Source: Miltoncostaea sp050250915
Lineage (GTDB): Bacteria > Actinomycetota > Thermoleophilia > Miltoncostaeales > Miltoncostaeaceae
DNA: 64,000 nucleotides
Reading direction: 5' to 3'
Assembly (NCBI GenBank): GCA_050250915.1
Contig: JBFWNT010000005.1
Coordinates: forward strand, 88,758-152,757
The position numbers and the translations under genes were made by a program. Positions within the stretch are counted from its first letter, which is position 1. Each line of letters starts with the position of its first letter. The notes beneath the pieces were generated by a model. It had not been told where the DNA came from. It searched no databases and worked only from the letters and a program-made list of their open reading frames with translations. Of this stretch, positions 50,960 through 59,067 are shown piece by piece.

Positions 50960-52922
50960 TCAGACCAGCTCGGGGTCCTGGACGACCTCGACGAGGCTCG
51001 GCCCCTGGTGCGCGAGGGCCGCGGCGAGGGCCGTCTCCAACCCGTCCCGGTGGGTCACCCGGATCCCCTGGGCGCCGCAGAGCTCGGCGTAGGCGGCGAA
51101 GCCGGGGTTGACGAGGTTCGTCTCCCAGACGTCCCACATGCCGGCCCGCTGCTCCTTGCTGATCTTGCCGAGCTCGCCGTTGTTCAGGAGGACGTGGGTG
51201 CATCGGCATGCCGTACTTCACCGCGGTGGTCAGCTCGCCCATGTACTGGCCGAAGCCGCCGTCGCCGGTGACGCAGACGATCGGCCGGTCGGGGGCGGCG
51301 CACCACGCGCCCATGGCAGCCGGGTAGCCGAAGCCGATCGAGCCGAGGTAGCCGCTCATCAGCACCGACTGGCGGGCGCACTCGAAGTAGCGGCCGAACG
51401 AGTAGGTGTTGTTGCCGACGTCCACGGCGATCACCGCGTCCTCCGGGACCAGGCGGCTCATCGCCGCGAAGAGTGACGCGGCCGAGAGGCCGTTGCCGCG
51501 GTCGTCGGCCTCGCGGCGCGCCTTCTCGGCACGCCACATCGCCCACCGCCTGGCGATCTCCGGACGGCGGTCCTCCGGGGTCGGGGCGCCCTCGAGTGCG
51601 TCGAGCAGCAGCCGCGCGGTGACCGCGAGGTCGCCCTGGACCGGCACCTCCACCGGGTGGAAGCGCCCCAGGGCCATCGGATCGGCGTCCACCTGGATGG
51701 TCGGGATCTTCGGCGTGATCCCGGTGTGGTTGGAGAAGGACGCCCCCATCACCAGCAGGAGGTCGGCCTCGTTCATGAACCAGCTCGCGATCGGCGTGCC
51801 GCTGCGGCCCAGCACGCCGCACCCGAGCGGGTGGTGATCGGAGATGACGCCCTTGCCCTTGAACGTCGTCAGCACCGGTGCGTTCAGGCGCTCGGCGAGC
51901 GGCAGCACCGCATCCATGTCGAAGCGCGCGCCGTGCCCCACGATGATCACCGGCCGGCGGGCGGCCCGCAGGCGCTCCGCGGCCGTCGCCAGGGCGGCGG
52001 CGGGTGGCGCGATGCCGGCGGCGCCGACGCGTCCCTCGGGGCCGCGCGCGACGGCGCCCTCCCGGGCGGGGCGCGTCTGGACGCCGTCCGGGAAGACGAG
52101 ATGCGACACGTCACGCCCCACGATCGCGTGCTTCAGGGCCAGCGCCATCAGCTCCTCGTGGCGGCTCTCCGGATGGACCGTCTGGCCCCAGGCGGCGACC
52201 CCGCCGTAGGCGGCGCGCAGGTCGACCTCCTGGAAGGCGCCGGGACCCAGCACCTGGAGGTCCACCTGCCCCGTCAGCGCGAGGATGGGCGCGCGGTCGA
52301 CCTTCGCGTCCCAGAGCCCGGTCAGCAGGTTGGTGGCGCCCGGGCCGGCGATCGACAGGCACGCCGCCGGGCGCCCGGTGAGCTTCGCGAAGGCCGACGC
52401 GGCGAAGCTGGCGGCGCCCTCGTGCCGGATCCCGATGAAGGTGAGGTTTCCCGCCTCGACCTGGCGGCGGACGGCGTCGGCGAGGCCCAGGTTGGAGTGG
52501 CCGACCATGCCGAACACGTGCGTGACACCCCACGCGACCATCGTCTCGACCATCACGTCGGTGACCGTGCGGACGTGCGGCGGCTCCGGCGGGATCTCCA
52601 CCCAGACCCCGTCGTCGCGGACCTCGACGGGGAACGTGGCGACGCCCGAGTCGTCGTGCCCGCCCGGCGCCCGGCCGGTGATGGGGCAGTAGTCCCAGCC
52701 GTGCCACGGACAGCGCAGCCAGCCGTTCTCGATGGCGCCCTCGCCGAGCGGGCCGCCCTGGTGCGGGCAGCGGTTCTCGAGCGCGCCGTACCGGCCCTCG
52801 TGGTGGGTCATCGCCAGGCTGCGGTGGCCGGCGGTGACCGTGGTCACGCGCCCCTCGGGGAGGTCGTCGGGGCCGAGGACCCGGTGCCAGGCCGGGGCTG
52901 AGCCGTTCGCGTCTACGGGCAT
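50960..52922 (-). pseudogene. Rieske ferredoxin-thiamine diphosphate oxidase fusion, frameshifted
   Basis: Residues 1-~110 are a Rieske [2Fe-2S] domain with both motifs complete (RCPHQGGPLGEG, ligands Cys52 and His54; LRCPWHGWDY, Cys71 and His74). From ~118 the protein is a thiamine-diphosphate enzyme of the acetolactate synthase/pyruvate oxidase family (FGMVGHSNLGLADA, RHEGAASFAASAFAKLTGR, GDGGFGQYMGEL). After KYGMP a one-base insertion near 51201 shifts the frame; restoring it gives HVLLNNGELGKISKEQR and a normal C-terminus ending at 50960. Pseudogene or sequencing error. Start ATG 52922 (GGGAGGACC upstream). It lies 17 bp from attR. Confidence 0.8.
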
Positions 52923-52939
52923 GGTCCTCCCTCGACGTC

Positions 52940-52971
52940 CCGCGCCCCCGCGCAGCGGCGCGGGGGCGCGG
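52940..52971. terminator. Very stable hairpin
   Basis: A perfect 14-bp GC stem (52940-52953 with 52958-52971), tetraloop AGCG, between the DUF1059 gene and the fusion gene. Confidence 0.6.
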
Positions 52972-52979
52972 CCGCTGGC

Positions 52980-53147
52980 TCAGACCTCCTTGACCTTCGC
53001 GCTCAGCGCGGCCTCGAGCTCGGGGGTGATCTCGGACGGGCCCCCGTGGTGGTCGTGGTGGTGGGCCGCCGCGCGCTTGATCAACCCCGCGGCCGTGTCC
53101 TCGCGGAAGCTCTCGTCGCAATCGGAGCACTGGTACTCGAACGCCAT
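52980..53147 (-). CDS. DUF1059-family zinc-binding microprotein
   Basis: A 55-aa protein from ATG 53147 with AGGGGGA 7 nt upstream. FEYQCSDCDESFRED holds a CxxC, and a His cluster (AAAHHHDHHGG) follows, the typical DUF1059 pattern. It probably binds zinc; biological role unknown. Transcribed toward, but separated by a hairpin from, the Rieske-ThDP fusion. Confidence 0.75.
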   Translation of the reverse strand: MAFEYQCSDCDESFREDTAAGLIKRAAAHHHDHHGGPSEITPELEAALSAKVKEV

Positions 53148-53244
53148 CTTCGGATCCCCCTGTCTCGACTTCGCGCCGGCGCGACGGACGCCGCGTCGAC
53201 GCTGGAGTCCCCGCCACCGCCGTGGCGTTACAGGACCCGCGCGC

Positions 53245-53814
53245 TCAGCCGGGGTGGTCCGCCAGGTCCAGGCGCGCGGCGAGCCACCGGGCCTGCGTCG
53301 TGCGCTCGGCCGCCGCGCCCTCGTCGTACCGGCCGGGGCCCGCGGCGATCCCCGCGATGCGCGCGCCGATGTAGCCGGCGGCGCCGGCGGCGGTGACCCG
53401 CGGCAGGCCCCCCGTCACGCACGTGTGGAGGTCGTCCAGGTACCCGCGCATCAACTCGCCGTCGGCGCCGTCGGGGCCGTCGACGGCCCGCTCCTGCGCG
53501 CGCACCTCGCAGTCGCGGGCGTAGTCGGCCGCGCAGGCGCCGTCCCAGGCGCCGATCCGCGCGACCAGCCGGCCGCGCGCCCCGCTCGTGAGTCGCCGCT
53601 CCCGGCGGACGTCACCGTCCAGCTCGACCACCCACAGGGCCTCGTCGATGGCGAACGGCAGGTCCTCGATCCGGTGAGCCCGCACGCGGCCCTGCAACGG
53701 GGACGGCGCCGGCGCCGCGGTCCAGGCCCCCGGCCCCGACGGGCTGGGCGGCGGCCATGCCGCGCCGTCGTAGGCGCCGCGCCCCTCCGCCGTGGTGAAG
53801 CCGTACCCCCGCAT
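53245..53814 (-). CDS. Hypothetical protein encoded with the sigma/anti-sigma pair
   Basis: A 189-aa soluble protein. The N-terminal 40 residues are Pro/Gly/Ala-rich; the middle (LPFAIDEALWVVELDGDVRR) and C-terminal helical part (DLHTCVTGGLPRVTAAGAAGYIGARIAGI) have no recognised family. It starts 3 bp after the anti-sigma gene, so it is the third gene of that operon and may be a co-regulator or target. Function unknown. Confidence 0.6.
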   Translation of the reverse strand: MRGYGFTTAEGRGAYDGAAWPPPSPSGPGAWTAAPAPSPLQGRVRAHRIEDLPFAIDEALWVVELDGDVRRERRLTSGARGRLVARIGAWDGACAADYARDCEVRAQERAVDGPDGADGELMRGYLDDLHTCVTGGLPRVTAAGAAGYIGARIAGIAAGPGRYDEGAAAERTTQARWLAARLDLADHPG

Positions 53815-53817
53815 CGC

Positions 53818-54090
53818 TCAGCCGTGCGTCTCGTCGCGGAAGGCGCGCATCAGGGCCTCCATGGTCTCCTGCGGCACGTCGGACTCGGTCAGCCGGCCCG
53901 CGGCCCGGACGGTCGCGCGCATCTGCGCCAGGTACTCCCGGCACGGTGGGCAGTAGCAGAGGTGCTCCTCGAAGCGGACGCGCACGTCCTCGTCGAGCGC
54001 CCCCTCCAGGTAGTCGGTGATCAGCTCCACGATCCGCGCGCAGGACAGCTCGCCGAAGCGGCGCTCCAGGCTGTTCCCGTCGCCGCTCAC
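53818..54090 (-). CDS. Zinc-finger anti-sigma factor (ZAS)
   Basis: A 90-aa cytoplasmic anti-sigma factor. The zinc-binding HxxxCxxC motif is EEHLCYCPPCREYL near residue 42. There is no membrane segment, so it is a soluble redox- or metal-responsive type like RsrA. GTG 54090 overlaps the sigma gene stop (GTGA), the classical coupled arrangement. Confidence 0.85.
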   Translation of the reverse strand: MSGDGNSLERRFGELSCARIVELITDYLEGALDEDVRVRFEEHLCYCPPCREYLAQMRATVRAAGRLTESDVPQETMEALMRAFRDETHG

Positions 54091-54767
54091 CCGGCCTCCA
54101 CCGGCTGCAGGTAGGCGTCGAACGCCGCCCGCACCCGCGAGCGGGCCCGGTGCAGCAGCACCCGCTGGTTCCCGTCGGTCAGATCCATCCTCCGGCAGAC
54201 CTCCTCGGCCTCCACTCCCAGAACGTCCCTCAGCGTGATGACCTGGCGCTGCGCCGGTGGCAGGGCGGCGATCGCCGCGTCGAGCACCGCCCGGCCCTCC
54301 GCCGCCAGCAGGCGCGCCTCGGGAGCATTCCAGGGCTGCGGCGCGATCGCCCAGTGGCCGGCCCACCGCGGGGCGTCGTCCGGGCGGAAGTGGTCGGGGC
54401 CGAAGACGGGGGCGTCCTCCTCCAGCTCCTGCGCCACCAGTGCCGACATGGGCACCGAGCGCGCTTCGCGGACGCCCCGCGTCCGCGCCCGGTTCGCGAG
54501 GATCTGGAAGATCCACGTGCGCACCGACGAACGTGCCTCGAAGGCGGCGATGCCGCGGATGACGCCCAGCCACGTCTCCTGGACGACCTCCTCGGCGACG
54601 GCGCGATCGGCGACGAACACGCCCGCGTAGCGCAGCAGGGAGCCGTGGTATCGGCGCACCAGCCAGGAGAAGGCGTCCTCGTCGCCGCTCCGCAGCGCGT
54701 CGACCAGCGTGGAATCGTCCTCGTAGCCGGCCGGGATCGCCGGCACCGCATCCAGGGGCGGGGGCAC
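54087..54767 (-). CDS. ECF-type RNA polymerase sigma factor
   Basis: A 226-aa ECF sigma factor. Region 2 (residues ~25-95; DEDAFSWLVRRYHGSLLRYA, VVQETWLGVIRGI, TWIFQILANRART) and region 4 (~160-215; ALPPAQRQVITLRDVLGVEAEEVCRRMDL, in two parts) are complete, joined by a long acidic linker. GTG 54767 is leaderless behind TAGGCT. It directs transcription of a stress regulon under the control of the anti-sigma factor encoded next. Confidence 0.9.
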   Translation of the reverse strand: MPPPLDAVPAIPAGYEDDSTLVDALRSGDEDAFSWLVRRYHGSLLRYAGVFVADRAVAEEVVQETWLGVIRGIAAFEARSSVRTWIFQILANRARTRGVREARSVPMSALVAQELEEDAPVFGPDHFRPDDAPRWAGHWAIAPQPWNAPEARLLAAEGRAVLDAAIAALPPAQRQVITLRDVLGVEAEEVCRRMDLTDGNQRVLLHRARSRVRAAFDAYLQPVEAG

Positions 54768-54773
54768 CGCTGC

Positions 54774-54779
54774 AGCCTA
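54774..54779 (-). promoter_or_regulatory. Leaderless -10 box of the ECF sigma gene
   Basis: TAGGCT on the minus strand, exactly 6 nt before GTG 54767. Confidence 0.5.
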
Positions 54780-54806
54780 TTGCCGGGTGCGACGCCGCTG
54801 AAAGGG

Positions 54807-55430
54807 CTATGCCGCGGCGCCCTCGACGGCCCGCGCGGCCTGGTCCGGGGTCATGGCGTCGGTGTTGACGACGAGGTCGTAGTGCACGGGCAGCTCGTGA
54901 TCGACGCCGTAGAAGCGCCGCAGGTAGTCGGCCCGCGCCTCGTCCTCCTTCTTCACCTGCTTGACCCCGTCGCGCTCGCCGGTGCCCCGCTCCTGCGCGA
55001 CGCGACGCGCCCGCGTCTGAGGTGACGCCGTCACCAGCACCCGCAGGACGTCGCGGTCGGCGAGGGCGAACGAGGCCGCGTGGGAGACGATCACCACCGA
55101 ACCGCGGTCGGCGAACGCGTGGAGCACCTCGACGATGAGGGCGCGCAGGTCGTGCTCGGCCGGCCCCATCGATGCCCAACCGTAGCTCGCGGCCTCGGCG
55201 GACGCGTACTCCGGCCCCGCCGTCGCCAGCCCTGCCAGGACGCGGTCGACCAGCGGCTTGCGCCGCTCGGCATCCGCGACGACGGCCGGGTCGAGGTCGG
55301 CCCAGTCGGCGGCCTCGGCGATGACCTCCTCATCGACGTAGCGGAAGCCCAGCCGCTCGGCGACGGCGCGGCCGACGGCCCTGCCGCCGGCCCCGGGGGC
55401 GTGCGAGACGCAGACGGCGTGGCGTGCCAC
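54807..55430 (-). CDS. Cytidylate-kinase-like protein
   Basis: A 207-aa P-loop-fold protein of the cytidylate-kinase-like family. The N-terminal nucleotide loop SHAPGAGGRAVGRAVAERLG is a relaxed Walker A without the standard GKS/T lysine, so kinase activity is doubtful. RRFYGVDHELPVHYDLVVNT near the C-terminus is typical of the family. GTG 55430 follows GGAG by 5 nt. Confidence 0.75.
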   Translation of the reverse strand: MARHAVCVSHAPGAGGRAVGRAVAERLGFRYVDEEVIAEAADWADLDPAVVADAERRKPLVDRVLAGLATAGPEYASAEAASYGWASMGPAEHDLRALIVEVLHAFADRGSVVIVSHAASFALADRDVLRVLVTASPQTRARRVAQERGTGERDGVKQVKKEDEARADYLRRFYGVDHELPVHYDLVVNTDAMTPDQAARAVEGAAA

Positions 55431-55731
55431 GGGCGCTCCGGTCGGGTCGGGGAAACGACGGCGCGACCGTACATCGGCCGCGCGCCCCCCGGCCAGCCCC
55501 CGCCGGCTCCACTCGCCTGGGTGACCCAATTCGCCGCGATCCGGATCGCCGGAGCCATCTCCCTCGCGTGGCTGGCCGCGGCTGCCGCCCGCGGCAGTGG
55601 GCCGGGCGGGGAGGGACCCGAACCGCTCCCTCCACATCCAAATTAGGCCACGAGGGGGGGCTTGCCGCAAGCCCGGGGGGGTGCGGCATCATGCCCGGCC
55701 GCAGGTCCAGCGACCGGGATGGAGGTGGCCG
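55431..55731. other. Intergenic region, no gene seen
   Basis: 301 bases between divergent genes. It contains a 7-bp hairpin GGGCTTG-CCG-CAAGCCC (55658-55674) and poly-G runs, perhaps an attenuator in the leader of the FAD monooxygenase gene, and no supportable coding frame. Confidence 0.5.
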
Positions 55732-57195
55732 ATGACCGAGCACGCGGTGGTGATCGCCGGAGGGGGCCCCACGGGCCTGATGCTCGCGGGGGAGCTCGCG
55801 CTGGCGGGGGTCGACGTGGCGATCGTGGAGCGCCGCCGGAGCCAGGCGCTGGAGGGGTCGCGCGCGGGCGGCCTGCACGCGCGCACGATCGAGGTGCTCG
55901 ACCAGCGGGGAATCGCCGAGCGGTTCCTGTCGGAGGGGCAGATCGCCCAGGTGGGGGCCTTCGCCGCGATCCCCCTCGACATCAGCGACTTCCCCACCCG
56001 CCACAACTACGGGCTGGCGCTGTGGCAGAACCGGATCGAGGAGATCCTGGCGGAGTGGGTCGCCGAGCTGGCGGTGCCCGTCCTGCGGGGGCGCGAGGTG
56101 ACGGGGTTCGCCCAGGACGACGACGGGGTGGACGTGCAGGTGGCGGACGGCCCGCCGCTGCGGGCGCGATACCTCGTGGGCTGCGACGGGGGGCGCAGCA
56201 CGGTCCGCAGGGCGGCGGGCATCGGCTTCCCCGGGTGGGACCCCGCCACCAGCTACCTGATCGCCGAGGCCGAGACCCGCGACGCGCCCGAGCTGGGCAT
56301 GCGCAGCGACGCGAAGGGCGTCCACGCCATCGGCCCGCTCGACGACCGGCGGATGCGCATCGTGGTGCGCGAGGAGCAGGTCGGCGCCGAGGGCGAGCCG
56401 ACCCTGCGCGACCTGAGCGACGCGCTCATCGCCGTGCGCGGGACCGACTACGGCGTCCACGACGCCACCTGGATCTCCCGGTTCACCGACATGACGCGGC
56501 AGGCCGCGTCCTACCGCGACCGCCGTGTGCTGCTGGCGGGCGACGCCGCCCACGTCCACTCGCCCGTCGGCGGGCAGGGGCTCAACACCGGCGTGCAGGA
56601 CGCCGTGAACCTGGGCTGGAAGCTCGCCCAGGTGCTCGACGGGGCCTCGCCGGACGGCCTGCTCGACACGTACCACGCGGAGCGGCACCCGGTGGGCGCC
56701 CGCGTGCTGCGCACCACCATGGCGATGAGCGTGCTGCAGCGCGGCGACGCCCGGACCGGCGCCCTGCGCGACACCCTGGCCGAGCTGATGGGCCTGGACG
56801 TGCCCCGCACGCGGCTCGCCGGGATGGTCTCGGGACTGGACATCCACTACGACCTGGGGGAGGGGCACCCGCTGCTCGGCCGTCGCATGCCCGACCTCGA
56901 CCTCCGGACGCAGCACGGGCCGGTGCGCGCCTTCGCCCTGCTGCACGACGCGCGGCCGGTGCTGCTGAACCTGGGCGCGCCCGGTGGACTGGACGGCGCT
57001 CCCCGGGGCGACCGCGTGCGGCTGGTCGACGCCCGCCACGAGGGCGCGTGGGAGCTGCCCGTGCTGGGCCCGGTGACCGCCCCCGACGCCGTGCTGATCC
57101 GGCCCGACGGCCACGTGGCCTGGGTGGGCGACGGCACCGGCGAGGGGCTCGCCGACGCGCTCACCACCTGGGCCGGAGCGCCGGTCGCGGCGTAG
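55732..57195 (+). CDS. FAD-dependent aromatic monooxygenase (PHBH/PheA family)
   Basis: A 487-aa flavin hydroxylase. The N-terminal GxGxxG is VVIAGGGPTGLMLAGELALA; the DG motif is YLVGCDGGRSTVRRAAG; the second FAD motif is LLAGDAAHVHSPVGGQGLNT. The C-terminal thioredoxin-like domain (~residues 370-487) places it with aromatic-ring hydroxylases used in degradation or polyketide tailoring. ATG 55732 follows GGAGGTGG. Substrate unknown. Confidence 0.9.
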   Translation: MTEHAVVIAGGGPTGLMLAGELALAGVDVAIVERRRSQALEGSRAGGLHARTIEVLDQRGIAERFLSEGQIAQVGAFAAIPLDISDFPTRHNYGLALWQNRIEEILAEWVAELAVPVLRGREVTGFAQDDDGVDVQVADGPPLRARYLVGCDGGRSTVRRAAGIGFPGWDPATSYLIAEAETRDAPELGMRSDAKGVHAIGPLDDRRMRIVVREEQVGAEGEPTLRDLSDALIAVRGTDYGVHDATWISRFTDMTRQAASYRDRRVLLAGDAAHVHSPVGGQGLNTGVQDAVNLGWKLAQVLDGASPDGLLDTYHAERHPVGARVLRTTMAMSVLQRGDARTGALRDTLAELMGLDVPRTRLAGMVSGLDIHYDLGEGHPLLGRRMPDLDLRTQHGPVRAFALLHDARPVLLNLGAPGGLDGAPRGDRVRLVDARHEGAWELPVLGPVTAPDAVLIRPDGHVAWVGDGTGEGLADALTTWAGAPVAA

Positions 57196-57229
57196 GCGCG
57201 CAACTCAGGGCGAACTCCTATCGGTTCTT

Positions 57230-57254
57230 GGACGAACCTTTACCCGGTTCGTCC
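57230..57254. promoter_or_regulatory. Perfect 9+9 palindromic operator before the redox operon
   Basis: GGACGAACC (57230-57238) and GGTTCGTCC (57246-57254) separated by 7 nt; TACCGT follows at 57255-57260 as a candidate -10, 30 nt before the first gene. Repressor binding there would block the promoter. Confidence 0.6.
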
Positions 57255-57290
57255 TACCGTGGTTTCAGGACGACCACAGGAGCCGCCGAG

Positions 57291-57584
57291 ATGCCCGCCC
57301 CGCCCCGCAACCACCGCGATCCCTCGACCCGCGACCACGACGTCCGCCGGGTCACCCGCATCACCCGAGGCGTGGCCGCGCTGGCCGTCGCCGCCACCGC
57401 CGGCGTCGCGGGGCTGGCGGCCTCCGCCCACGGCGGCGGGGCGGCGGCCTCCTCCACGCAGGGCACCGTCGTGTCGTCGGCCACGTCCGGCGCGACGACC
57501 GGCACCCAGCAGGTGACCAACCAGTCGGTCGCCGCCCCGATCACCACGTCCCAGGCCCCGGTCGTGACCTCCGGCGGGTCATGA
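57291..57584 (+). CDS. Small exported protein with SGAT motif, possible ApbE flavinylation acceptor
   Basis: A 97-aa protein. A basic start (DVRRVTRITRG) precedes one membrane/signal helix at residues ~26-46, then a Ser/Thr/Gln-rich tail. The tail holds TSGATT near residue 67; ApbE enzymes attach FMN to the last Thr of (S/T)GAT-type motifs, and the next gene, overlapping by 4 bp, is apbE. It lacks the rest of an FMN-binding domain. Function as flavin carrier is inference. ATG 57291 follows AGGAG by 9 nt. Confidence 0.6.
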   Translation: MPAPPRNHRDPSTRDHDVRRVTRITRGVAALAVAATAGVAGLAASAHGGGAAASSTQGTVVSSATSGATTGTQQVTNQSVAAPITTSQAPVVTSGGS

Positions 57585-58519
57585 CGACCGCCGCGCGCGC
57601 CGCCGCGCTCCCCGCCGCCTCCTTCCGCGCACTCGGGACCACCGCGGCCGTCGTCGTCGCCGACCCCGGCGCCCTCGGCGACGCGGAGCGGCTGCTGCGG
57701 GACCGCCTCGACGCGGTCGACCGGGCCTGCAGCCGCTTCCGCGACGACTCCGAGCTGGCCGCCCTGAACGCGGCCGACGGCGGGGAGACGGCGGTGGGGC
57801 CGGTGCTGCTCGACGCGATCGGCGCCGCGCTGCGGGCCGCGGGCGCGACCGGGGGCGACGTGGACCCCACCGTCGGCAGCGACATGGCCGCCTGCGGCTA
57901 CGACCGCGACTTCGCCCTTGTCGCCGGCACCGACCCCGGCGAGCTGCGCGTGCGCGCCACGCCGCGCCCTCCGTGGCGGTCGATCCGGGTGGACCGTGCC
58001 CGCGGCACCGTCCGGCTGCCGCGCGGCGTGGCCCTCGACCTGGGCGCCACCGCCAAGGCGGTCGCCGCGGACCGCGCCGCCGCCGCGATCCACCGACGCC
58101 TCGGCACGGCGACCCTCGTGTCCCTGGGCGGCGACATCGCCGTGGCCGGGACCCCGCCGCCCGGCGGGTGGTCGATCCGGGTGGGCGACGACCACCGCGC
58201 CGAGGGCCCCCTGGACGAGGTCGTCGCGATCGTCCGCGGCGGGCTCGCCACCTCCGGCACCACCGTCCGCCGGTGGGGCGGGGGCCGTCGCCTGCACCAC
58301 ATCCTGGATCCCCGCACCGGCCGGCCCTGCGACGAGGTGTGGCGCACCGTCAGCGTCGCCGCCGGTTCGTGCCTGGACGCGAACGCCGCCAGTACCGCCG
58401 CGATCGTGCGGGGCCGCTCCGCCGCCGGCTGGCTCGCCGGGAGGGGGCTCCCCGCGCGGCTGGTGAGCGTCGGCGGCGACGTCGTGCGGGTCGGCGGCTG
58501 GCCGGAGCCGCAGGCGTGA
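57581..58519 (+). CDS. apbE: FAD:protein FMN transferase (ApbE)
   Basis: A 312-aa ApbE-family enzyme that transfers FMN from FAD to Thr/Ser of exported flavoproteins. Signatures are FRALGTTAAVVV near the N-terminus, ALDLGATAKAVAADRAA and LVSLGGDIAVAG (FAD/Mg binding), and HHILDPRTGRP. No obvious signal peptide. Overlaps its neighbours on both sides by 4 bp. Confidence 0.92.
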   Translation: MTTAARAAALPAASFRALGTTAAVVVADPGALGDAERLLRDRLDAVDRACSRFRDDSELAALNAADGGETAVGPVLLDAIGAALRAAGATGGDVDPTVGSDMAACGYDRDFALVAGTDPGELRVRATPRPPWRSIRVDRARGTVRLPRGVALDLGATAKAVAADRAAAAIHRRLGTATLVSLGGDIAVAGTPPPGGWSIRVGDDHRAEGPLDEVVAIVRGGLATSGTTVRRWGGGRRLHHILDPRTGRPCDEVWRTVSVAAGSCLDANAASTAAIVRGRSAAGWLAGRGLPARLVSVGGDVVRVGGWPEPQA

Positions 58520-59067
58520 CGTCCCTCGCCGTCTGGTACCTCATGCGCGGGTCGGGGGTCGTCGCCCTGCTGCTGCTGAGCGGCGCGACCGCGCTGGGCA
58601 TCGCCACCTGGGGCCGCGTGCGGTTCGGGTCGCTGCCCCGCTTCGCGACCGTCGCGCTGCATCGCAGCGTGTCGCTGCTGGCCGTCTCGTTCGTGGCCCT
58701 TCACGTGCTGACGGCGGTCTTCGACCCCTGGGCGCCCGTCCGGCCGATCGCGGCGATCATCCCGCTCACCGCGGCGTCGCACCCCGGGCTCATCGGCCTC
58801 GGCGCCGTCGCCGTGGACCTGCTGGTCGCGGTCGCCGTCACGGGCATGATGCGCGCCCGCATCGGAGCCCGCGCGTTCCGCGCGGTGCACTGGGCGGCCT
58901 ACGTCGCGTGGCCCGTCGCCGTGGTCCACGGCCTGGGCCTGGGGAGCGACGCCGGCACCGTTTGGTTCCGGATGCTCGCCCTGGGCACCGTCGCCCTGGT
59001 CGGCGCGGCCGCCGCCTGGCGGTGGTCGGCCGGCGGGCGGGACCGGGTCACGGCGGCCGTCCGATGA
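58516..59067 (+). CDS. Ferric-reductase-like transmembrane cytochrome b
   Basis: A 183-aa membrane protein with about five helices. Two pairs of histidines fit a two-heme ferric-reductase/MsrQ fold: LHRSVSLLAVSFVALHVL and FRAVHWAAYVAWPVAVVHG, each pair about 14 residues apart. It would pass electrons across the membrane between the NuoF-like flavoprotein side and the outside flavin. GTG 58516 overlaps the apbE stop. Confidence 0.85.
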   Translation: MTSLAVWYLMRGSGVVALLLLSGATALGIATWGRVRFGSLPRFATVALHRSVSLLAVSFVALHVLTAVFDPWAPVRPIAAIIPLTAASHPGLIGLGAVAVDLLVAVAVTGMMRARIGARAFRAVHWAAYVAWPVAVVHGLGLGSDAGTVWFRMLALGTVALVGAAAAWRWSAGGRDRVTAAVR

